From positions 2,121,852-2,185,851 of the forward strand of contig NZ_LN851186.1 in assembly GCF_001243895.1 (NCBI RefSeq): DNA of 64,000 nucleotides, given 5' to 3'. Position 1 is the stretch's first letter, and the number at the start of each line of letters is the position of its first letter. The DNA is from Bacillus testis. GTDB lineage: Bacteria > Bacillota > Bacilli > Bacillales > DSM-1321. Under the pieces are notes generated by a model. It saw only the letters and a list, made by a program, of their open reading frames with translations, was not told where the DNA came from and made no database searches. This document shows positions 7,910-15,397 of the stretch, one piece after another. The position numbers and the translations under genes are program-made.

Positions 7910-8791
7910 TTATTTTTTATGTCTTTTGGCGTACCCGCATCTTTTACAAAGATCCTCTACTGCACAGCGCCGTGAAAAGCCATCATACATATTTCTTGCG
8001 CGTTCTCCTGATAAAATGTCTTCCAGCGGAGATTCAAAAATATTGCCAAGCCCGATATGGCCCTCGCTATCCAGACAGCACGGCACCACCGTTCCGTCCA
8101 CAAGGATGCCGATTTGGTCGCGCAATGCATAGCAGAAGATATTTTCATCAATCACATCGCGATCCATATCCGGCCATTCGAATTTTTCAGCCATATTCAG
8201 GTACACACGATCTTTCAGTTTAATATTATTCGTATGCTGAAGCTGTTCACTGAGACGGATATCAAGCCCCAACTTCTCTTCAAGCATACTTAATATATCG
8301 TCATTCAATTCATTGCATGCCTTCAATTCAGCGGTATCCATATTCCAAAGCCGTATTGCCGAGATGACATTTGTTGTAGCTTGGGCTTCATTGATAAAAT
8401 CGGCAATATCGGATATATAAGTATCCAAGTCTTTATGAAATTCATTTGCTTCAAAACTATGAAGCGAGATATTCACCTGGCGCAACGCTTTTTTTGATAA
8501 TAGCCGTTCTTTTACTTTAGCGATAATCGTACCATTCGTGGTTATGTTGACTTTCAACCCATTTTCCGCTGAAATATCAAGAAAGTCACCGATATTCTTG
8601 TTGAGGAAAGGTTCTCCCATTAAATGGAAATAAACATGGTCCGTATATTCTTTCACTTCGTTTATAATATGGGTGAAATGCTCGTGGTCCATTAGCTTTC
8701 TTGTTCTCATCAGCGTTGCACTAGGGCAAAAATTACATTTCAAATTACATATATTTGTGATTTCTACATACACTTTTTTAAATTTTTTCAT
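7910..8791 (-). CDS. Radical SAM protein with SPASM-type C-terminus
   Basis: A 293-residue radical SAM enzyme. CNLKCNFC (Cys15, Cys19, Cys22) is the CxxxCxxC motif that holds the 4Fe-4S cluster splitting S-adenosylmethionine; GEPFLN and ITTNGT follow as in the family. The C-terminal third has CCLDSEGHIGLGNIFE and CKRCGYA, the cysteines of a SPASM or twitch auxiliary cluster. Such proteins modify peptides or mature enzymes, but no peptide precursor or partner is adjacent. The third in-frame ATG (8791) is best placed, 8 bases after AGGGG; starts at 8797 or 8809 are possible. Substrate unknown. Confidence 0.85.
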   Translation of the reverse strand: MKKFKKVYVEITNICNLKCNFCPSATLMRTRKLMDHEHFTHIINEVKEYTDHVYFHLMGEPFLNKNIGDFLDISAENGLKVNITTNGTIIAKVKERLLSKKALRQVNISLHSFEANEFHKDLDTYISDIADFINEAQATTNVISAIRLWNMDTAELKACNELNDDILSMLEEKLGLDIRLSEQLQHTNNIKLKDRVYLNMAEKFEWPDMDRDVIDENIFCYALRDQIGILVDGTVVPCCLDSEGHIGLGNIFESPLEDILSGERARNMYDGFSRRCAVEDLCKRCGYAKRHKK

Positions 8792-8880
8792 TTTCATTAC
8801 CCCTAGCATACCTTCTCTTGTTTTTGTCCCGACTATTTACTATACTCATGGACAACGTAAGAAATCAACTATATTTTAAT

Positions 8881-8916
8881 TACAAGCGAAACAATCATCG
8901 CTTGTAAGAGCTTTTT
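8881..8916. repeat. Inverted repeat upstream of the radical SAM gene
   Basis: TACAAGCG (8881-8888) and CGCTTGTA (8899-8906) form an 8-bp hairpin followed on the plus strand by AGAGCTTTTT. No plus-strand gene precedes it, so it may be an operator or relic rather than a terminator. Confidence 0.4.
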
Positions 8917-8946
8917 GGCTAATGAAAATGATCGTAGTAAAAAATT

Positions 8947-8976
8947 AAAAAGCCAACAGTGTACTGTTGACTTTTT
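8947..8976. terminator. Bidirectional terminator after the lipoprotein gene
   Basis: AAAAAGCCAACAGT (8947-8960) and ACTGTTGACTTTTT (8963-8976) form a 14-base stem with one mismatch and a 2-base spacer. Confidence 0.75.
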
Positions 8977-9077
8977 CTGTTAATTTCACATCTGTATTGC
9001 TTCAAAAGCTTAACCGTTAGCGGCTATCTCTTCTTACATTTTAATAAAAAACAGACACTAAATCCGATCCTATCATC

Positions 9078-9632
9078 CTATTGCTTATCTTTAAAAGCCT
9101 TATTGAAGATCTTAATGATTTTAGCAGGTTTTTCATATGTAACGTAAATCAGGAATTTCCCTTTCACCTCAATACGGTTCTTTTTAACCTTTTTGTATTG
9201 AGCGATTTGATCACCAGACCAGATATCCATTTGACTTTCTTTTTCCTTTTCTAAGACTTTCTCCAATGTGTCTGCCATATGTTGATGCTTGGCTTTCAAA
9301 ATAATAATTTCGTCCGAGATATTGTTTCCTTGAGGCACTAAAGCCAAGCCTTCAACGATTTCATCCTTGTTCAGCTTTAATTTTTCCCTGAACTGGCTTC
9401 CATGCTGATTATTTCCCTCTTTATCAACCAAGTCTATTAGCTGATAACCTTTGAGTTCACCGTTTACTTTGTACTCTTGATCTATTCCTTTCGCTTTCAT
9501 ATCCTTGGCTATTTGCATGTTGATGTCATTCATTATGTCTTTTACTGTTATTTCATCATTATTATGGCTTGTTCCACATCCACTCAATAGAGCGATTACA
9601 GCAAAAAAATAAATCACATATCTTTTTTTCAT
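9078..9632 (-). CDS. Lipoprotein, DUF4358-like
   Basis: A 184-residue exported lipoprotein. The N-terminus MKKRYVIYFFAVIALLSGC ends in a lipobox, so Cys19 would be lipidated and the protein anchored on the outer face of the membrane. The mature part resembles DUF4358: a central SDEIIILKAK followed by a helix (HMADTLEKVLEKEKESQ) and a C-terminal strand GKFLIYVTYE. It starts at ATG 9632 after GAGGAAAG. It is probably monocistronic; the next gene upstream (fabF-like) ends 75 bases away. Function unknown. Confidence 0.75.
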   Translation of the reverse strand: MKKRYVIYFFAVIALLSGCGTSHNNDEITVKDIMNDINMQIAKDMKAKGIDQEYKVNGELKGYQLIDLVDKEGNNQHGSQFREKLKLNKDEIVEGLALVPQGNNISDEIIILKAKHQHMADTLEKVLEKEKESQMDIWSGDQIAQYKKVKKNRIEVKGKFLIYVTYEKPAKIIKIFNKAFKDKQ

Positions 9633-9707
9633 GGTGTGACTTTCCTCCCGTGTATCTTCATGTTGTTAGTATGTTGAGAATGAACGGGATTATGCTTAAA
9701 AAGAAAG

Positions 9708-10952
9708 TCAGGAACTCTTTCTCATGCTTTGAAAGACAAGGACGCTATTATGGCTGCCGAACCCCAATGAATTCGAAATAGCAACATCAATGACTCCTTC
9801 ACGCTGCTGCAGAGGAACATAATCCAAATCACATTGCGGATCAGCATTTTTTAATCCCAGTGTCGGCAGGATGATAGTATGGTTCATCATTTTCAATGTC
9901 AGCATCGCTTCTACTGCAGATGAAGCGCCCATCATGTGGCCAGTCATACTTTTCGTGGAGGAAACAGGGATTCGGTAAGCATGGTCTTGAAAGACGGTCT
10001 TGATTGCTTCCGTTTCAAATTGGTCGTTATATTTAGTGCTGGTGCCATGGGCGTTTATATAGTCCACGTCTTCTGCAGAAAGGCCCCCTTGAGCCAAGGC
10101 CAGTTTCATGGCTCTCACTGCCCCTTCGCTGCCGGGTGCAGGCGAGGTAACATGATAAGCGTCCGATACCGAGCTGTAACCGACAATTTCGCCGTAAATA
10201 TCTGCATTTCTCCGAATGGCCGATTCATAGGATTCAAGTATGACCACTCCTGCCCCCTCACCCATGACGATGCCGTTCCTATCCCTGTCAAAAGGCCGGC
10301 AAGCGGTTTCGGGATCCGGATTTGTGGATATGGCACGCATTGAACAGAAAGATCCTATACTTAGCGCAGTTAGTGAAGCATCGGCACCCCCTGCTACCAT
10401 GCAGTCGGCTTCTCCTCTCTGGATTGTATGATAGGCATCACCAATACAATTGGCGCTGGAAACACAGGCCATGACAGAACAGTTATTAGCACCCTTGGTC
10501 CCTAATGCAATCGAAATCTGGCAAGCTGCCATATTGGGCATAATCAACGAAGTGGCAAACGGAGAGAGTTTCTTATATCCTCCTTTTTGGAAAGATGACA
10601 CAGCTTGTTCAAAGCTTGATACCCCGCCAATCGCCGTACCGAAAGAAACACCGATTCGGTCATTCTCCACATCTTTTCCGATGACAATCCCCGCATCTCT
10701 AATGGCCATAAGGGCGGATGCAACGCCCATTTGGGTAAACCGGTCCATATGATGCTGTTTTTTGGCAGTTGTATAATCTTTTAAATTAAAATTCTTTACT
10801 TCTGCTGCTGTTTTGGCGGGCAAGTCTGTACAGTCGAAGTGCGTGATCGGGCCAATTCCCGTCCGCCCTTCACATGCCGCCTTCCATGTGTCCTCTATTG
10901 TGTTTCCGAGCGGGGTGACGGCTCCCATCCCCGTTACGACTACTCTCTTCAT
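9708..10952 (-). CDS. fabF: Beta-ketoacyl-ACP synthase II paralogue (FabF-like)
   Basis: Condenses malonyl-ACP with acyl-ACP in fatty-acid elongation. The 414-residue protein has the full KAS II active site: Cys163 in VMACVSSANCIGDAY, His302 in NAHGTST, Lys334 and His339 in STKSMTGHMMGA. The nucleophile region reads ACVSSANCIG where housekeeping FabF usually has ACASGTNAIG, which suggests a divergent paralogue. It starts at the second ATG (10952), 7 bases after GGGGG. There is no fabH, acpP or other fab gene beside it, whereas the main Bacillus fabF sits with fabH, so this is likely a second copy with a special acyl preference. Confidence 0.85.
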   Translation of the reverse strand: MKRVVVTGMGAVTPLGNTIEDTWKAACEGRTGIGPITHFDCTDLPAKTAAEVKNFNLKDYTTAKKQHHMDRFTQMGVASALMAIRDAGIVIGKDVENDRIGVSFGTAIGGVSSFEQAVSSFQKGGYKKLSPFATSLIMPNMAACQISIALGTKGANNCSVMACVSSANCIGDAYHTIQRGEADCMVAGGADASLTALSIGSFCSMRAISTNPDPETACRPFDRDRNGIVMGEGAGVVILESYESAIRRNADIYGEIVGYSSVSDAYHVTSPAPGSEGAVRAMKLALAQGGLSAEDVDYINAHGTSTKYNDQFETEAIKTVFQDHAYRIPVSSTKSMTGHMMGASSAVEAMLTLKMMNHTIILPTLGLKNADPQCDLDYVPLQQREGVIDVAISNSLGFGSHNSVLVFQSMRKSS

Positions 10953-11059
10953 TGCCATTCCCCCATTTTATTTTTTACCTATATTATCCAATTCTATTCT
11001 TTCTACAAAATTCCTTTTCATTTCTGCATTTTTCTTGGATGGACGACAATAAATGACAA

Positions 11060-11087
11060 AAAAAGCGGGGAATTCCCCGCTTTCTTG
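11060..11087 (-). terminator. Terminator after the alpha/beta hydrolase gene
   Basis: AAAGCGGGG and CCCCGCTTT flank AATT (11062-11083); on the minus strand TTTTTTT follows. It separates the hydrolase gene from fabF. Confidence 0.85.
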
Positions 11088-11092
11088 TCATT

Positions 11093-12034
11093 TTATTTAA
11101 TATAGTTTGATAAAAATCCTTCAACCTCATCTTGATATTTTCCTGGATCTACATCATACGCATTGCCATGTTGCGCCCCAGGCACAATATACAACTTCTT
11201 CTCTACTTTTGCTTGCTTATACAACCGATGGACCATTTCGACTGGAACAAATGTATCTTCGTCGCCATGGATAAATAGGATTGGCAGTTTTGCTTTTTCC
11301 ACTTGTTTAAGTGCGGAAGCTTCACTGAATGAATAACCATCTTTTATCTTCGTATACAAGCTTGTGCTAGGCACGATCGGGAAACGCGGAAGATTGTACA
11401 ATTGCTTCAATTGATACGTCAGGACATCTTCTGCCGATGTATAGCCGCAATCATCAATAATTGCTTTTACTTGTTGAGGCAATTGTTCCCCACTAGTCAT
11501 CAGGACTGTAGCTCCCCCCATAGAGACACCATGGAGGACAATCTGAGTAGAATTACCATTCATATTAAGGACGGTTTGGATCCATCTCAGATAATCTTTT
11601 CTTTCATGCCATCCAAAACCGATATAATTTCCTTCACTTTCCCCGTGTCCCCTTGCATCAGGCATCAACACATTATACTTCCATTCTTCATGGTACATTT
11701 TCGCAAACCGCGCCATATCCTTAGCCTGCCCCGCATAACCATGAGCAAGGATGACTGTTTTATCGCTAGTGCCTTTGGCCGGTAAATAATAGCCTTTTAG
11801 CTTAAAGCCATCATTTGATTTTATGCTGATCGTCTGGACCGGCTGCTTTGCCAGCCATTTTTGAGCGTCTGCATGTAGTGAGTCATCCGTCGTTTTTTCC
11901 ATGTCCTCGCTCGTTTCCAGAAATGGTTTTGGCCCGCGTTCTACAGCAACCTGATAGAAATAGCTGCTCACTCCGGCAAGGGCGATTACGATCACAACTG
12001 CCAGGATTAATAGGATACTAATTAATTTTTTCAT
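11093..12034 (-). CDS. Membrane-anchored alpha/beta hydrolase
   Basis: A 313-residue alpha/beta-hydrolase with one N-terminal membrane segment (about 3-23), so its catalytic domain probably faces outside. The triad is visible: Ser171 in HGVSMGG, Asp259 in HGDEDTFVP and His288 in GAQHGNAY; the oxyanion region is ILAHGYAGQ. It resembles the B. subtilis YqkD group, annotated as hydrolases or esterases of unknown substrate. It starts at ATG 12034 and has its own terminator downstream; monocistronic. Confidence 0.85.
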   Translation of the reverse strand: MKKLISILLILAVVIVIALAGVSSYFYQVAVERGPKPFLETSEDMEKTTDDSLHADAQKWLAKQPVQTISIKSNDGFKLKGYYLPAKGTSDKTVILAHGYAGQAKDMARFAKMYHEEWKYNVLMPDARGHGESEGNYIGFGWHERKDYLRWIQTVLNMNGNSTQIVLHGVSMGGATVLMTSGEQLPQQVKAIIDDCGYTSAEDVLTYQLKQLYNLPRFPIVPSTSLYTKIKDGYSFSEASALKQVEKAKLPILFIHGDEDTFVPVEMVHRLYKQAKVEKKLYIVPGAQHGNAYDVDPGKYQDEVEGFLSNYIK

Positions 12035-12140
12035 TTTTACACGACTCCATCAAAATTATAAATAAACCTATTGAATCGTAGCAAATTCGTCCCCAACTGT
12101 ATACAGAGTCGTTTGCATTACCGGGAATTACCTGTGTACA

Positions 12141-12172
12141 GAAAAGGCGTTTGCCTATGCAAACGCCTTTTC
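12141..12172. terminator. Bidirectional terminator
   Basis: GAAAAGGCGTTTGC and GCAAACGCCTTTTC form a perfect 14-bp stem with a 4-base loop, directly after the stop of the DUF2653-like gene (minus strand). Confidence 0.85.
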
Positions 12173-12173
12173 A

Positions 12174-12467
12174 TTATTGATTGATATATGCGATTATGCC
12201 TTCTTCATCATCCAGTACGAATTCAATTCCGGCGTATGGATTGCCGCCTAGCTGATGCTCAATATAATAGCGCATCGCTTCAATCATATCGCGATGAGAA
12301 AGAATCTGGTTACGGCCGGCAAAGTAAATTTCTGCTGAAAAACCATACTTTTCATCATCATATTCCAGTTCTACTTCAATATCTTCCGGATTCATCCTTT
12401 TGTTATTGGCGGAAAACAGACAGATACTATTGATGATATCTTGTTCATCCAGCTTTAGTTTCTCCAT
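12174..12467 (-). CDS. YxcD-like small protein (DUF2653)
   Basis: A 97-residue acidic protein without signal peptide. MKLDEQDIINSICLFSANN-type N-terminus, PEDIEVELEYDDEKYGFSAE in the middle and a C-terminal LDDEEGIIAYI fit the Bacillus YxcD/DUF2653 family of unknown function. Its first 14 bases overlap the end of the preceding gene in another frame, so the two are translationally coupled and form a two-gene operon. Confidence 0.75.
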   Translation of the reverse strand: MEKLKLDEQDIINSICLFSANNKRMNPEDIEVELEYDDEKYGFSAEIYFAGRNQILSHRDMIEAMRYYIEHQLGGNPYAGIEFVLDDEEGIIAYINQ

Positions 12468-12916
12468 GTGCGGTCTTCCTCACGTCGGCGTTTATTAGTG
12501 AAAAGAGAAATAATCTTCACGACAATTGAAATCAAGACAACGATTGCCAGTACGTTTACTACTAAACCAAGTAAAGCACCAAACGCTCCCATGTTACCGA
12601 AAAGTCCGCCAAACAGCATTCCGGCCAATCCTCCGAAAAGCATCCCTTTCATAAAGCCGCCGCCCCGTTTAGTAGAAGCAGTGTTCGTCTGATTGTTTTT
12701 GGTTTTATCTTTATTGGTCACAGAATTTTGCTGGTTGGTTGTTTTTTTATTATTTTGGAAGTTTGATATACCTCCGTTATTGCTGTTGAATCCACGCTTA
12801 CCGGATTTATACGATTTGGCACTCGCATGGTGGTCCTGATCCTGGAATACATAGCTTCCCAATGGCGATAAAGCCAAAGAAAGCGTCAAAAATGCTGCTA
12901 ATACTTTCTTCATCAT
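12455..12916 (-). CDS. Exported Gly/Asn-rich small membrane protein
   Basis: A 153-residue protein: signal peptide (about 1-28), a low-complexity region rich in Asn, Lys, Ser and Gln (about 30-85), a glycine-rich hydrophobic stretch with GGLAGMLFGGLFGNMG (about 93-108), a membrane helix (about 112-137) and a basic C-terminus TNKRRREED. Similar proteins are often annotated loosely as Tim44-like; I see no true Tim44 domain. It starts at ATG 12916 (a second Met follows). It is co-transcribed with the DUF2653-like gene it overlaps. Confidence 0.7.
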   Translation of the reverse strand: MMKKVLAAFLTLSLALSPLGSYVFQDQDHHASAKSYKSGKRGFNSNNGGISNFQNNKKTTNQQNSVTNKDKTKNNQTNTASTKRGGGFMKGMLFGGLAGMLFGGLFGNMGAFGALLGLVVNVLAIVVLISIVVKIISLFTNKRRREEDRTWRN

Positions 12917-12994
12917 TACTTAAATTCCTCCAATAATATTTGTTGGTATCATTTTATATATAATGATCCTATCATTATATATACGTTTGATAAA

Positions 12995-14395
12995 CTAAAT
13001 AGTTTCATTTTTTAAGTCTTTTACTGTTTTAAATAAATCATGGACCGCTTCACTCATTATTTCATTCGTGAAAATTTGGTCCCTCAATACTTCATAGCTC
13101 TGGTTTGATTTCATTGCCTGGTGGATTAGGTTGATTAATTCCTGCGATTCCGCACAGAATAATGCACAACCTAAAATTAAACCTGACATTTCGTCTACTA
13201 TTACTTTCAACTTTCCTTCTGTTACTTCAAGCCATTCAGCTTTTTGTATGTAAGAGACCGGTATTAGGATCGCTTTATAGGAATATCCTTGTTCTTTTGC
13301 TTCCTTTTCAGTCAGGCCGACACGGGAAAACGGTGGATCAAAAAATAGGGAATACGGAACGATTTCCTGCTCTTTTGTCGTTTTGTTTCTTTGGACTTCG
13401 AGATCATCCATCACAATTCTGTAATCATCAAGAGAAGCGTGCATGAATCGGCTGCCTCTTCCAGCATTCCCTATAGCATACACGTTTGGAAAAGAAGATT
13501 GCAAATGGCCATCGACTGTGAAGGAACCATTTTCATTTTGCTGAATATCCGTACTTTGCAGCTCTTTTGTGTTCAGCGTTCTTCCTGGAGCGATTAAGAT
13601 GACTTCAGTAATCATTTCCTGAGGATGGCCAGTTTGATCCTTATAATAAATGATAGAACCACGTTCGACATCTTTCATTTTTTCCACGATGGTTCCCAGA
13701 TGAAAATCGATGCCTTGTCTCTCCATCACTTCTTTAACAGTGTCTGCCATATCCCTATCTTCCATAGGCATGAAAGTGTTCAACGAATCAAAGACCATTA
13801 CTTTGCTTCCAAAATTCGCGTACATGCTCGCAAATTCGAGGCCGACAGAACCAGCCCCAATAATCGCTATGCGGCGAGGCAATTGTTTTAGATTCATGAT
13901 TGACGTGCTATTGAATACATGCTTGCTTTCATGCAGTCCCTTAATAGGCGGCTCGTTATCAGCAACAAAACCTGTATTGATAAAGATATGCGTGCCTGTA
14001 AGCCTCCATTCATCGTCTCCATCGTTGACTGCTATAACAGAATCAGAAACAAAAGAACCAACCCCATTATAAACAGTGACATTTTCTCTATCCGCCAATG
14101 TATGAACATGTTCATTGCGGAGAGCCGATTCCCACTGCCTTTTCTTTTCAATTGCTTGTCTATATGCTTTAGCCTTTTGTCTGTAATTTTTCAATTGGCA
14201 CTTTTTTATTTGAGATGCTTCTTGGATCAAATTCTTGGAAGGAATGCATCCGATATTTATACATTTTCCTCCATAGCTACCCTTCGATTGTTCAATCATA
14301 GCAACCGTGTTTCCCCTATTCGCCAAGTCAGCTACAATGCTTTTTCCCGCTTCGCCAAATCCGATTACAATTGCGTCATACTGTATTGTATCCAT
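12995..14395 (-). CDS. RclA-like FAD/NAD(P) disulfide oxidoreductase
   Basis: A 466-residue class I flavoprotein. It has an N-terminal FAD site (IVIGFGEAGKS), the redox pair Cys45/Cys50 in GGKCINIGCIPSK, a second dinucleotide-binding site IGAGSVGLEFASM and a C-terminal dimerisation domain. The pattern YGGKCINIGCIPSKN plus SLDDYRIV, VPYSLFFDPPFSRVG and LRDQIFTNEIMSE matches E. coli RclA (reactive-chlorine response, Cu reductase) more closely than dihydrolipoamide dehydrogenase. There is no MerR or HMA domain and no mer operon, so mercuric reductase is unlikely. It lies downstream of the RTP homologue after a 273-base gap. Confidence 0.82.
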   Translation of the reverse strand: MDTIQYDAIVIGFGEAGKSIVADLANRGNTVAMIEQSKGSYGGKCINIGCIPSKNLIQEASQIKKCQLKNYRQKAKAYRQAIEKKRQWESALRNEHVHTLADRENVTVYNGVGSFVSDSVIAVNDGDDEWRLTGTHIFINTGFVADNEPPIKGLHESKHVFNSTSIMNLKQLPRRIAIIGAGSVGLEFASMYANFGSKVMVFDSLNTFMPMEDRDMADTVKEVMERQGIDFHLGTIVEKMKDVERGSIIYYKDQTGHPQEMITEVILIAPGRTLNTKELQSTDIQQNENGSFTVDGHLQSSFPNVYAIGNAGRGSRFMHASLDDYRIVMDDLEVQRNKTTKEQEIVPYSLFFDPPFSRVGLTEKEAKEQGYSYKAILIPVSYIQKAEWLEVTEGKLKVIVDEMSGLILGCALFCAESQELINLIHQAMKSNQSYEVLRDQIFTNEIMSEAVHDLFKTVKDLKNETI

Positions 14396-14668
14396 GTTCT
14401 CTCTCCTTCAATGATCTCCAGAGATGTTCCTTGAAGATGAACAGGATGGCTCTTTTAGGATCGTCTTTTTAAATCCTACAGAACGCCCCCTTTTATTTTT
14501 GGACAAACCACTCCCAATTGCCTATCTAGTACGTTTTACCCTCTGCAGTTCCTATGAAAACAATCTGAAGAGAAGATGCGGGTTAGCAATAGATCTTACT
14601 AGTGAAATCGATGATGAAAAGGCAGATATGAACCGTTTTTCCGGTAATATCCCTGACTTCCGTCTTTG

Positions 14669-15064
14669 TTATCTTGTATTCTTTAAAGGGCTATAATGGT
14701 CTTCAATCGCTTTACTTAATAGCCCTATGCATCTATCTAATTCAACTTTCATCTGTTTCTTGAATAGCCTTGATTCTTCTTTGCCTTTATCCGTTAAGTG
14801 ATAAATGACGATTTCCTGGAAGTCAACGCCTGGCTCTCCTTTGATTTTCTTTTCCCTGCGTACCATCCCTTCTTTATATAACTCATGTAATGATTTATAA
14901 ATTTCCGAGTGATTCGGTGAATAGCCATATTGCTTAAATTCTTTGCGCAAATCCTCAAGCATTTGAGATCCGTAACCTTTTTGTTTCTCAATATAACCCA
15001 ATAAGTAAAGCTTCAAGAAAGCCCGTTGTTTTAAGAGAAAGCCTCTGCTTTGTTGTTCGTTCAT
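14669..15064 (-). CDS. rtp: Replication terminator protein (RTP) homologue
   Basis: A 131-residue winged-helix dimer protein. It closely follows B. subtilis RTP (about 122 residues) as I recall it: RGFLLKQRAFLKLYLL, YGYSPNHSEIYKSLHEL (recognition-helix region) and FKKQMKVELDRCIGLLSKAIED (the long C-terminal dimerisation helix). RTP binds Ter sites and blocks the replicative helicase from one side. The start at ATG 15064 has AAGGTG 8 bases upstream; the in-frame TTG at 15097 has none. Three Ter-like sites lie in the window, one about 260 bases upstream, as in B. subtilis, where Ter sites precede rtp and the protein represses itself. A PadR-type regulator is the alternative reading but fits less well. 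Confidence 0.85.
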   Translation of the reverse strand: MNEQQSRGFLLKQRAFLKLYLLGYIEKQKGYGSQMLEDLRKEFKQYGYSPNHSEIYKSLHELYKEGMVRREKKIKGEPGVDFQEIVIYHLTDKGKEESRLFKKQMKVELDRCIGLLSKAIEDHYSPLKNTR

Positions 15065-15169
15065 CTTTCCAGCACCTTTCCTAAAATGATGTTCCAATTG
15101 TTCTATAATGGTTAATTCTATATCTTTTTCGGTAAATCCTGCAATTTTTCCACCTTAATTTTATATTTA

Positions 15170-15187
15170 ACTATGCCACAAACTATT
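15170..15187 (+). other. Weak Ter-like candidate in opposite orientation
   Basis: ACTATGCCACAAACTATT on the plus strand matches roughly 12-13 of 18 positions of the Ter B-site, in opposite orientation to the strong site at 15.3 kb. B. subtilis has an inverted pair of Ter sites before rtp, which is why I list it, but the core GTAC/GTTC is lost and chance similarity is possible. Confidence 0.25.
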
Positions 15188-15317
15188 TGTTAGCTATGCA
15201 CAAGGATTTAATTACGTCCAAATGCTCACTATACTTTGCTTATTTGCAAGATCGCTCGTTCAGCGAGAATCTTTTGAATTATGATCAATTTTTACTAAAT
15301 TTATATTGAATTTTAAA

Positions 15318-15345
15318 ATTACTATTGATAATTTAGAACATAGTT
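15318..15345 (-). other. Ter-like replication terminator site 2
   Basis: Minus strand reads ACTATGTTCTAAATTATC, almost identical to sites 1 and 3 and 16/18 to the recalled B. subtilis B-site consensus. It lies upstream of the rtp homologue in the 290-base gap after the helicase gene. Similarity to site 1 extends about 20 bases further into the A-site half (AGAACTATAAG against AGAATTATAGA). Same polarity as sites 1 and 3. Confidence 0.65.
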
Positions 15346-15363
15346 TAACAAGAACTATAAGAT

Positions 15364-15397
15364 TAAAGATAAAACCACTGATCAGTGGTTTTATCTT
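15364..15397 (-). terminator. Terminator overlapping the helicase stop codon
   Basis: A perfect 32-base palindrome centred on CTGATCAG (15366-15397, arms AAGATAAAACCACTGA and complement); the helicase stop lies inside it. Confidence 0.8.

Noticed and set aside
12951..12983. AT-rich palindrome (ATATATAATGATCC...ATCATTATATATA) considered as a dif site or operator
   Set aside because: It does not fit the Bacillus dif consensus I remember; it more likely belongs to the promoter of the 153-residue protein gene.
12995..14395. Mercuric reductase (merA)
   Set aside because: No N-terminal HMA domain, no C-terminal vicinal cysteines and no mer genes; closer to RclA.
14424..14696. 90-codon plus-strand frame between rclA-like and rtp genes
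   Set aside because: No ribosome binding site, no recognisable sequence, and it runs into the rtp coding region on the other strand.
14669..15064. PadR-family annotation for the RTP homologue
   Set aside because: The conserved KQRAFLKLY and FKKQMKVELDRC blocks follow RTP rather than PadR, and Ter-like sites are present.
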